DNA of 33,520 nucleotides from positions 3,867,588-3,901,107 of the forward strand of contig NZ_LT605203.1 in assembly GCF_900089495.1 (NCBI RefSeq), written 5' to 3'. Made by a program: the position numbers and the translations under genes. The stretch comes from Thiomonas sp. X19 (GTDB taxonomy: Bacteria; Pseudomonadota; Gammaproteobacteria; Burkholderiales; Burkholderiaceae_C). The notes under the pieces are model-generated. The model made no database searches. It saw only the letters and a list, made by a program, of their open reading frames with translations, and was not told where the DNA came from. Positions 27,289-33,520 of the stretch are shown here, piece after piece. Every line of letters starts with the position of its first letter. Within the stretch, counting starts at the first letter, position 1.

Positions 27289-28161
27289 ATGAAGATGAGA
27301 GGAAAGCTTTGTTTGGCATTTGCCGCCGCCGCGGTCAGTGCGACATCGTTTGCGGCAGGCCATTATGTTCCCGGCGTTGAGGGAATTCAGGCGGCGTCAG
27401 TACCACCGCCCGGGATTTACTATCTTGGATATTTAGTCAATTACAACATCAATGAAATATCGGGAGCCCCTGGTGACAACACCGGAACGGTGTCGGTCTT
27501 GGCAAACCGTGGTGTTTGGATCAGCAGCCACAAGTTCCTGGGTGCAGACTACGGCATGGAGGCCATTGCACCGATACAAGCAAATTCGCTGACATTGAAT
27601 GGCATCGGTTATGGTGGGACAAGCAGAGGGCTCGGTGATATTTATCTGGGGCCAGTCGTGTTGGGCTGGCACGGCCCCAATTGGGACGGAGTTTTTGCGC
27701 TCGGCGAATGGCTGGACAATGGAAGCTATTCTGCAACCAACCCATCGTCAGTCGGTTTAGGCTACAAGTCGACGATGCTGACCCTTGGCGGCACTTTTTA
27801 CCCGGACGTCAAAAAAGAGTGGTCTGCCTCCGTTCTGGCTCGCTTTGAAAAGAATGGGACGCAAAGCCAAACTGGCATTACGCCGGGCAATGGATTGTCG
27901 GTCGAATGGGGCATCGCCAAGCAAATCGGGGGCGGCAAGCAACTTGGGCTCGTGGGTTACTACCAGGATCAGACTTCGAACAACAGCGGCCCCGGGGCGA
28001 GCCCGTTGAATCCAAGGAAGAGCGCCATCGGTATTCAGTTCGATTACCCGATCCTCGATCACGGATTGTTTCTTAAGTTTGCTGGTTACACCGAATATTC
28101 CGCAAGCGGCGGTGCGGTCAAGGGCAATCTGCTGCGCATGACCATCGTCAAGGCGTTTTGA
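27289..28161 (+). CDS. Outer-membrane protein of the Phenol_MetA_deg family
   Basis: A 290-residue secreted protein. A Sec signal (KLCLAFAAAAVSATSFAAG) is followed by many short alternating strands with aromatic ends (GIYYLGYLVNYNINE, LFLKFAGYTEYSASGG), and the last residue is Phe, as for outer-membrane barrels. It fits the family annotated as phenol MetA-pathway proteins, thought to be channels for aromatic compounds. AAAGGAG lies before ATG 27289; six bases on is a second ATG. Base use is lower in GC than the rest of the operon (23 of 60 bases at 27421-27480), which suggests separate origin. Confidence 0.82.
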   Translation: MKMRGKLCLAFAAAAVSATSFAAGHYVPGVEGIQAASVPPPGIYYLGYLVNYNINEISGAPGDNTGTVSVLANRGVWISSHKFLGADYGMEAIAPIQANSLTLNGIGYGGTSRGLGDIYLGPVVLGWHGPNWDGVFALGEWLDNGSYSATNPSSVGLGYKSTMLTLGGTFYPDVKKEWSASVLARFEKNGTQSQTGITPGNGLSVEWGIAKQIGGGKQLGLVGYYQDQTSNNSGPGASPLNPRKSAIGIQFDYPILDHGLFLKFAGYTEYSASGGAVKGNLLRMTIVKAF

Positions 28162-28171
28162 CTTTTATGAT

Positions 28172-28198
28172 CTGAGCGCCATGAATTTTGGCGCTCAG
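28172..28198 (+). other. Strong intercistronic hairpin before dmpI
   Basis: CTGAGCGCC pairs perfectly with GGCGCTCAG (nine base pairs) around the loop ATGAATTTT. No T-run follows, so read-through to dmpI is expected in part. It may end or attenuate transcription, or protect the mRNA 3' of the outer-membrane gene. Confidence 0.65.
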
Positions 28199-28214
28199 GC
28201 ATTCGGAGAAATTC

Positions 28215-28406
28215 ATGCCCATAGTGCATCTTTATATTCTTGAAGGCCGTGACGACGAGAAGAAAGAGCGCCTTATTGCAGAAGTCAGTGGGGCTATTCA
28301 CCGCACCATCGACGCACCCATAGAGTCCATTCGCGTTCTTATCATTGAAATGCCCAAGGAGCATTTCGGAATCTCTGGGCAGAGTGCAAAAAAACGCGAA
28401 AGGTGA
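28215..28406 (+). CDS. dmpI: 4-Oxalocrotonate tautomerase DmpI
   Basis: A 63-residue tautomerase that converts the enol to the keto form of 4-oxalocrotonate, the step between DmpC and DmpH. After Met removal the key residues fall at the textbook numbers: Pro1, Arg11, Arg39 and Phe50. The start ATG 28215 has GGAGA upstream. In classical operons dmpI follows dmpH directly; here the outer-membrane gene and a hairpin stand between them. Confidence 0.94.
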   Translation: MPIVHLYILEGRDDEKKERLIAEVSGAIHRTIDAPIESIRVLIIEMPKEHFGISGQSAKKRER

Positions 28407-28548
28407 TTTTCCTCGAAGCGCAAGTATGACGCCCGAATCGATCGGATTCGATTCCAATTTATTAAGGATGCTCACCGATTTTTGTAGTTAGTATCTGATT
28501 GCTCCTGGCGCGACTGCGCTGCGCTTCACTGTTCATTCTTGGCAGGCC
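28407..28548. other. AT-richer spacer after dmpI
   Basis: Low-GC stretch after the last phenol gene. The inverted repeat CGAATC-N5-GATTCG (28434-28450) is present and a few Ts follow further on (TTTTTG at 28480-28485), but not in the place of a standard terminator. It may still end the operon. Confidence 0.4.
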
Positions 28549-28788
28549 TCAGTGTGCCGTCCCAGAGATGGCCTTGCTAAGGCGAGCGAGCATCTCGAGG
28601 ATGGACTCTGCGATGGCCGCCCATGCGAGTAGCTTGGCGTGCTGGTTCCAGTCGGCGGCGAACTGCTCGATGCGTCGCCGCCGCCCAGACTTGGCCGGGC
28701 GGAGTCGAGGCAAGATGCCATGCTGGTTGAGCGCCGAGGTCGCTGCTTGCCGGGATGTGACAACCTTGGCGATCGCCTGGGCAGACAT
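28549..28788 (-). CDS. Small hypothetical protein after the degenerate GGDEF gene
   Basis: A possible protein of 79 residues from ATG 28788, starting 27 bases after the upstream GGDEF gene stop on the same strand. The sequence is basic in the middle (RLRPAKSGRRRRIEQF) and helical afterwards (NQHAKLLAWAAIAESILEMLARL). I recognise no family. It may be a real third gene or the remnant of a longer one. Confidence 0.3.
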   Translation of the reverse strand: MSAQAIAKVVTSRQAATSALNQHGILPRLRPAKSGRRRRIEQFAADWNQHAKLLAWAAIAESILEMLARLSKAISGTAH

Positions 28789-28815
28789 CGCCAATCCCGA
28801 CGCACCTGAGCCGGC

Positions 28816-29805
28816 CTACTGCCCGTAGACGCCCCAGAAGCGCTCGCGCTGCGCCTTGTTCGCCTTGACCTCGCGCAGCACCTGTTCGGTATGGCGCAGC
28901 AAGCCCTGGGCATCGACGTTGTCATCGGGGTAGAGCGTGATGCCCATGCTGATCGGGCATTGCCACAACAGCGTGTCGGACAGGGTATAGGGCACATCCA
29001 GGTCGAGTTGCAGGCGCTCCAGTAAGGGAGCGATGTTCTCCAGGCGGTGGATGTCTTCCAGCACCAGCACGAAATCATCGGCGTCCAGCCTGACCACCAG
29101 GTCGGTCCTGCGCAGCGCGCGCCGCAGGCGCTCGGCCAGTTGCTGCAGCACCAGATCCCCCAGGACCGCGCCATGCGCGTCGTTCACGCAGCGGAAGGCG
29201 TCGAAGTCGAGCCGCGCCACCGCCACTTTCGTGCCGTTGCGCCGCGCGCGGTCCAAGGCGGTGGGCAACATTTCGTCCAGGGCCGCGCGGTTGAGCAGGC
29301 CGGTCAGGGCATCGCGCAAGGGGCTGCGCTCGAGCTGTCGGCGCACATGGTCGCCAGCCAGCCGATACCCTTCCATCTGCCAGGCTTCATCGCGCCGCAG
29401 GCGTTTGTACAAGGCCGCCATCAGCGGCCGGCGCTGCGGCAGCGACAAATCGGCGGCGAAAGCCTCGAAATCGGCGGCGAACAGCGACGACGTGGTCATG
29501 ATCCACAGCGGTGGCAGCCCCCAGCGGTAATACAGATCCCCGACCTCGATCATGCGGTGCTGCAGTTGCAGGGTGTATTGCGGCGCGAGCAACTCCCGGT
29601 AGTGGTCCTCATGCATCTCGATGAGCTGGGCGCACTGGTCCATGCTGAGGGCGCTCAGCACGCCCCCCTGGGTGCTCAGGATCTCGACCTGCTCCTGAAA
29701 GGCGAGCGTGGGTGCCTGCGCACGGTTCAGCAACTCGGCAGCGAATTCAGCCAGGGCCTGGGCTTCGGCGTGCGTCAACTGCAAAAAATCCATCAGGATC
29801 TGCAT
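28816..29805 (-). CDS. Globin-like GGDEF protein with degenerate active site
   Basis: A 329-residue cytoplasmic protein. The N-terminal helical part (about 1-145) has the pattern of a globin-sensor domain (HEDHYRELLAPQYT, then VGDLYYRWGLPPLW), but where HemAT-type sensors have the haem-ligating His there is a Tyr. The GGDEF domain keeps RLDFDAFRCVNDAHG and GD for nucleotide binding, while the signature is DADDF (241-245) instead of GGDEF. The inhibitory site RRTD (232-235) is kept at the exact distance. It is therefore likely a c-di-GMP receptor or partner rather than an active cyclase. ATG 29805 with GGAG upstream was preferred to TTG 29820. It follows the EAL gene by about 45 bases, same strand. 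Confidence 0.85.
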   Translation of the reverse strand: MQILMDFLQLTHAEAQALAEFAAELLNRAQAPTLAFQEQVEILSTQGGVLSALSMDQCAQLIEMHEDHYRELLAPQYTLQLQHRMIEVGDLYYRWGLPPLWIMTTSSLFAADFEAFAADLSLPQRRPLMAALYKRLRRDEAWQMEGYRLAGDHVRRQLERSPLRDALTGLLNRAALDEMLPTALDRARRNGTKVAVARLDFDAFRCVNDAHGAVLGDLVLQQLAERLRRALRRTDLVVRLDADDFVLVLEDIHRLENIAPLLERLQLDLDVPYTLSDTLLWQCPISMGITLYPDDNVDAQGLLRHTEQVLREVKANKAQRERFWGVYGQ

Positions 29806-29849
29806 GCTTCTTCGCTCCAATCTGTGAAAGCTCTAGGACATCATTCGCA

Positions 29850-31745
29850 TCACCCAGGCGAATGCCCGGCTTCCAGCCAGACCCGGCTGAGCACCTCGGT
29901 CAACTGTCGACGTGTTTCGATATACCCCGGGCTGCCCGTCCCCTGCAAGGCATGGGCGTGGTTGCGCGCCAACAGCTCCAACAAAGCCTCTTGCGGCGCG
30001 TCACACTGCGTCAGGTAGCGTTGAACCAGGCAAGGGGCGCACACAAAGTCCTTCACCAGTTCGGGCCAGCGGACCAAGGCCACAAGCTGCTCATCCCACA
30101 ACAGATAGCCCGCCAGGGCGCCGAGCGCCGTACGCGGCTGTTGCGGATCGACGCCATAGCAGAAATCCCGAGCCCACCCCCCCAGCGCCTGCGCCGGCAT
30201 CGGCCGGGCAATGCCATACCCCTGGCCATGGTCGGCGCCAAGAATCGCCGCGGCCTCGATCAACCCCTCGTTCTCGAGCCCCTCCACCGTCACCGGGATG
30301 TTGAAGGCGTGCGCCAGGCGGGTGAGGTGGCAGATGAACTCCAAGGCGCGCATGGGCCTGTCCAGGGCGCTGCGGACCAGGCCCTGGTCGATTTTCACGG
30401 CATCGAAGGCCATGTGGTCCATGCGCAGCAGCGAGCTGTAGCCCGAGCCCAGATCGTCCTGCACGATCCGGATGCCTGCCCGCTTGAATTCTGCGATGCG
30501 CGCATCACGCTTCCGGATGTCGATGGGATCTTGCGTTTCCAGGATCTCGAGTTGCAAGGCGCTCGCCGGCAGCCCCCAGCGGAACAGCGTCTCGAACACA
30601 CTGTCCCGATAGACGTCCTGCGTCAGTCCCTCGGGAGGGATGTTGATCGCCACGGGAAACTCCAATCCCTGCGCACGCCACATGCGTACATCCTGACAAA
30701 CGTGATCCAGGCCCAGTTGAAACAGGCGCAACAAGCCGGCTTTGCCCAGTGCCGGCAAAAATGCGGCTGGCGCGATGCTCTGTCCATCGCTTCCCTGCAA
30801 GCGTGCCAAGGCCTCGACATGCTGCAGGCGTCCATGCCGCATGTCGATGACCGGCTGGTACACCATGCCGATCGCTCCCAATTCGATGCGCTGCCGATAC
30901 GCCTGGCGCGAATTGGACACAATCACCATGCTTTGCTCCCAGCGCAGCACCGCATGGCTCAAGGCCTGTTGAACATGCTGCAGCAAGACCCTGCGCGCCG
31001 TCGTGCTGAAAAATCCCGGCCAGCGACAGTAAATCCCGAGGATGGCGTATGCATGCCCCGCCTCGTCGAGCAGCGGCACCGCCGCCGAGGAACGAAACCC
31101 GAGCCGCACACCCTCGGCCTGCCAGGGGCGCAGCGTCAAGTCCAGCCCGAAGGTTTCGCTGACCTCGATCTGCGCGCTGCGCCAGGCCCGTCCCGCCGGG
31201 CCTTGACTTGCCGCGCTGTCGGCGGAGGTTTGGATCCAGGGCACATGATGACTTTGCAAGGCCTCGGCATATTGCTGGCCATCCTCACCGCCAAAAGCTT
31301 CGATCTGCAGGAAACCCAGCGCATCGGGTCTCGCGAACAAACAAGCCCGCACCCCGTCGAGCGTGGACAGGGCCTCCATCGCGTCGTGCAGCAGATCCGA
31401 CAGGTTGCCGGCCTCCCGAATCGCCTTGTCGATGGCCACCACGGCCGCGGCCGTTTCGACATCGACCCGATAATGACTGGTGATCTGGGCTTCGATGTCG
31501 AGCATCAGCCGCTGCAGCACGGCTTGCCCCAGGCATTCCTGTTGTTGCACATCCAGACCGCTGGCCGGCAGCAGGCGGCGGATCTCCAGGTGGTAGAGGT
31601 GGTACGCCTCCAGCAGCGATGGCAGATCGACCCCCACCATCTCGTGCACGCGCCCCACGCGCAGAGCCTGCTCGAAGTGCACTGCGCCGTCAACTCGGAG
31701 CCTTGTCCAACGTGGAATGAGCCTGAGCGAGGCGCGTCTTTCCAT
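29850..31745 (-). CDS. Globin-GAF-EAL phosphodiesterase, N-terminus removed by an insertion sequence
   Basis: c-di-GMP phosphodiesterase, 631 residues from the first ATG outside the transposase region. The native part begins near 31710, in the middle of a globin-sensor domain just before the candidate haem ligand (GRVHEMVGVDLPSLLEAY, His codon 31644-31646); the earlier globin helices and native start are gone. A GAF domain follows, then EAL with every catalytic element kept: VEALARL, NIPP, LEILET, QDDLGSGYSS, KIDQG, VEGLE and GQGYG. The last about 90 residues share LGALA and His-containing helices with the end of the large protein at 3-4217. The frame runs openly into the element end, so a short fusion might be made, but its promoter is lost. 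Confidence 0.82.
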   Translation of the reverse strand: MERRASLRLIPRWTRLRVDGAVHFEQALRVGRVHEMVGVDLPSLLEAYHLYHLEIRRLLPASGLDVQQQECLGQAVLQRLMLDIEAQITSHYRVDVETAAAVVAIDKAIREAGNLSDLLHDAMEALSTLDGVRACLFARPDALGFLQIEAFGGEDGQQYAEALQSHHVPWIQTSADSAASQGPAGRAWRSAQIEVSETFGLDLTLRPWQAEGVRLGFRSSAAVPLLDEAGHAYAILGIYCRWPGFFSTTARRVLLQHVQQALSHAVLRWEQSMVIVSNSRQAYRQRIELGAIGMVYQPVIDMRHGRLQHVEALARLQGSDGQSIAPAAFLPALGKAGLLRLFQLGLDHVCQDVRMWRAQGLEFPVAINIPPEGLTQDVYRDSVFETLFRWGLPASALQLEILETQDPIDIRKRDARIAEFKRAGIRIVQDDLGSGYSSLLRMDHMAFDAVKIDQGLVRSALDRPMRALEFICHLTRLAHAFNIPVTVEGLENEGLIEAAAILGADHGQGYGIARPMPAQALGGWARDFCYGVDPQQPRTALGALAGYLLWDEQLVALVRWPELVKDFVCAPCLVQRYLTQCDAPQEALLELLARNHAHALQGTGSPGYIETRRQLTEVLSRVWLEAGHSPG

Positions 31746-31797
31746 CGAGGGATGAGCCTGAAGGCGGGTTCGGGTCTGAGTTTCAAGCGGGTTGATC
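31714..31797 (+). repeat. Left end of the insertion sequence, tandem tip repeats
   Basis: GGAATGAGCCTGA (31714-31726) is repeated 35 bases further in as GGGATGAGCCTGA (31749-31761). The second copy continues into a 49-base block that is the inverted partner of 33267-33317. Confidence 0.65.
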
Positions 31798-31818
31798 ATC
31801 CACAGGATGGTGATCAAC

Positions 31819-33078
31819 ATGGACGACACGCGACTGACCACAATCGCGCAACTCGAGCAATTTCTCAGCGCCAATGCACAAGTTGCGTTTTCACCGCACG
31901 GCGACGATGCGCAGCGCTACGCCCACATCAGTCGGGTTCTGCGGCGGCTTGACTACCCCCGACGCACCAAGTGTGAACGCGGGGTGGTGCTGGCCTATTT
32001 GCGTCACACCAGCGGTTACAGCCGCGCGCAACTCACGCGCCTGGTGCGCCGGTGGCAGGCCAACCGCCTGGCCGCAGAGCCGCTGGTCAAGCGTTACGGC
32101 GCCCCGGCAGCCCCCTTTGCCCGCAAGTTCACGCCCGGCGATGTGACGCTGCTCGTGGAGATGGACCGCGCCCATGAGGATGTCTGCGGCCCGGCCATCG
32201 CGCACCTGCTGCAGCGGGCCTACCACGTCTATGGCGACGCGCGCTATGCCCGCCTGGCCACGCTGTCAGTCTCGCACCTGTACAACCTGCGCAAGAGCGC
32301 TGGCTACCGCGCCCAGCGCCTGCATGTCACCAAGACCCGCCCGGTGAACAACCCCATTGGCACGCGGCGCGCACCGCAACCCCAGGGACGCGCAGGCTTT
32401 GTGCGCATCGATACCGTGCACCAGGGCGACCAGGACGGCATCAAGGGGGTGTATCACATCACCTGCGTGGATGCGGTCAGCCAATGGCAGGTGCAGGCTT
32501 GCGTGCAGGGCATCAGCGAGGCGTATCTGTTGCCCGTGCTGGCCCTGGTCATCGCCCAGTTTCCTTTCGAGATCGCAGGCTTTCATTCGGACAACGGCTC
32601 GGAATACATCAACGCCCGCGTGACCAAGATGCTGGAGAAGCTGCGGATCGAGCAGACCAAGTCCCGCTCCCGCCACAGCAACGATAACGCGCTGGCCGAG
32701 AGCAAGAACGCCAGCGTGGTGCGCAAACACATGGGGTACAGCCACATCCCGCAGCAGTATGCCCAGAGGATCAATGCCTTCTACCAAACGGTCTTCAACC
32801 CTTGGCTCAATGGGCATCGTCCGTGCTTGTTTGCCACGGAGATCACCAGCCCCAAGGGCAAGATCGTCAAGCGCTACGCCCACGCCGATGTGAAGACGCC
32901 CCTGGCTTGCCTGGCGCAGCTCAGTGCGCAGGGCTTGGTGCGCTTCAAGGCAGGCATCACGCTAGACGCTTTGCAGGCTCAGGCGGCTGCGCAAACCGAT
33001 CTGGCCGCCGCTCAGGCCATGCAGCAGGCCAAGGCGGCGCTCTTTGCGCGGTTCAACGCGCCACGGCAACAGGCCTGA
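31819..33078 (+). CDS. Integrase-core (rve, DDE) transposase
   Basis: A transposase of about 419 residues. An N-terminal helix-turn-helix part (about 1-110) contains RRTKCERGVVLAYLRHTSGYSRAQLTRLVRRW. The integrase core has the three acidic residues in FVRIDTVHQGD, FHSDNGSEYIN and NDNALAESKN. The layout is that of ISNCY/IS481-like transposases; I could not fix the exact family. ATG 31819 is preferred, with AGGA some 11 bases before; GTG 31810 and ATG 31807 are in-frame alternatives. The frame is intact. Confidence 0.82.
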   Translation: MDDTRLTTIAQLEQFLSANAQVAFSPHGDDAQRYAHISRVLRRLDYPRRTKCERGVVLAYLRHTSGYSRAQLTRLVRRWQANRLAAEPLVKRYGAPAAPFARKFTPGDVTLLVEMDRAHEDVCGPAIAHLLQRAYHVYGDARYARLATLSVSHLYNLRKSAGYRAQRLHVTKTRPVNNPIGTRRAPQPQGRAGFVRIDTVHQGDQDGIKGVYHITCVDAVSQWQVQACVQGISEAYLLPVLALVIAQFPFEIAGFHSDNGSEYINARVTKMLEKLRIEQTKSRSRHSNDNALAESKNASVVRKHMGYSHIPQQYAQRINAFYQTVFNPWLNGHRPCLFATEITSPKGKIVKRYAHADVKTPLACLAQLSAQGLVRFKAGITLDALQAQAAAQTDLAAAQAMQQAKAALFARFNAPRQQA

Positions 33079-33266
33079 CAGGGGGCCACTCTGCGCCGCG
33101 GGGAACGGATCCATCCCAACCCGCTCAGATCCAAACAGAAAAGACGGCGCGCGTGGGCAGTGCTTGCAGCAAGACTGGAGGGGGGCCTCCGGCGGCCTGG
33201 CAGGGGCCTTCCAATCAAAGGTCCAAGCCACAACCCAACCCTCTTTACACTGACCCTTTCAACTTC

Positions 33267-33317
33267 GATCAACCCGACTTCAAAGAACCCAACTCAACCT
33301 GGCTTCAGGCTCATTCC
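33267..33317 (-). repeat. Right end of the insertion sequence
   Basis: Imperfect inverted copy of the left block at 31749-31797: both carry ATGAGCCTGAAG at the tip and CGGGTTGATC about 30 bases inside. Confidence 0.65.
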
Positions 33318-33520
33318 TGAATTAGAAAATACTCCGCCACACCCCTCGAGTGAGCGGAACGGTTCTGTTTGTGGGGCGTGATGGCTATGCCGTCGCACGC
33401 TGGGGCGCGAAGGCATCCGCAAGAAAGCTCCAGACTGAACCCTGCGTGGAAGGGTGGCGCCGCGTGGCACCCAACGTCGTGAAAACTCGATAAGCTCACC
33501 ACGAGCGCCTCCCAGCCCGG
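33318..33520. other. Unassigned flank beyond the insertion sequence
   Basis: About 200 bases to the window end. Short frames on both strands show no known domain, and the missing first half of the globin-EAL gene is not here. It may be the edge of another gene or element. Confidence 0.4.

Larger units (their letters stand above)
31714..33317 (+). mobile_element. Insertion sequence with rve-type transposase, imperfect ends
   Basis: The right end, read inward, starts GGAATGAGCCTGAAGCCAGG (33298-33317) and continues to CGGGTTGATC (33267-33276). The left side has the same block as GGGATGAGCCTGAAG (31749-31763) to CGGGTTGATC (31788-31797). A further exact copy of GGAATGAGCCTGA lies outside it at 31714-31726. 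The outer copy is taken as the tip, because the interrupted gene resumes directly beyond it. No direct target repeat was found beside the ends, so later rearrangement is likely. Confidence 0.7.

Noticed and set aside
28434..28450. CGAATC-N5-GATTCG as operon terminator
   Set aside because: The stem is short and AT-containing, and no T-run follows directly; listed only as part of the spacer.
29712..31952. Plus-strand open frame of 746 codons
   Set aside because: It is antisense to the GAF-EAL gene; the real coding strand has every EAL signature.
1..33520. CRISPR arrays, tRNA and rRNA genes
   Set aside because: No regularly spaced repeats and no tRNA- or rRNA-like sequence were seen on reading the window.

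Overview
The window reads as GC-rich chromosome of a betaproteobacterium of the Burkholderiales. A sulfur-oxidising, c-di-GMP-rich genus such as Thiomonas would fit, because soxCD-type genes sit beside a Comamonas/Pseudomonas-type phenol meta-cleavage operon and several GGDEF/EAL genes. The genus is an inference; no rRNA or tRNA gene is present to settle it.

Layout. (1) 1-4217: the 3' part of a very large membrane c-di-GMP protein (sensor, TM, GAF, PAS, GGDEF, globin, GAF, EAL). (2) 4428-4765: an internally deleted, frameshifted cysteine desulfurase remnant, followed by a perfect FNR-type box (4839-4852). (3) 4874-6483: a complete IS1182-type insertion sequence with inverted repeats and flanking CTAG. 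(4) 6520-8333: a tight three-gene operon of an unknown protein, a degenerate nucleotide-cyclase/FHA protein and a PilZ-like protein. (5) 8531-10427 (minus): a soxC-like molybdenum sulfite/sulfane dehydrogenase and a short monohaem cytochrome. (6) 11038-13523 (minus): dmpR-type sigma-54 activator and a GntR/FCD regulator joined by an ATGA overlap. (7) 13792-28406 (plus): the phenol operon, led by a sigma-54 promoter: dmpK-L-M-N-O-P-Q (phenol hydroxylase and ferredoxin), dmpB, a GlcG/HbpS-like gene, dmpC, dmpD, dmpE, an SDR gene, dmpF, dmpG, dmpH, an outer-membrane protein and dmpI. (8) 28816-31745 (minus): a second c-di-GMP pair, a globin-GAF-EAL protein beheaded by an insertion sequence and a degenerate GGDEF protein. 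(9) 31714-33317: the integrase-type insertion sequence that did the damage.

How it works together. Phenol is hydroxylated to catechol by DmpKLMNOP, and catechol is cleaved by DmpB, with DmpQ expected to reactivate its iron. The semialdehyde goes either through DmpC, DmpI and DmpH or directly through DmpD to 2-hydroxypentadienoate. DmpE, DmpG and DmpF then give pyruvate and acetyl-CoA. DmpR should activate the sigma-54 promoter on sensing phenols, and the GntR protein probably represses.

The most unusual parts are: the c-di-GMP proteins (a globin domain between GGDEF and EAL; a partner GGDEF protein that lost its active-site motif but kept its inhibitory site); the FHA/pseudo-cyclase/PilZ-like operon apparently cut off from an FNR-type promoter by IS1182; and phenol-operon extras (GlcG-like gene, SDR, intercistronic hairpins, low-GC tail).
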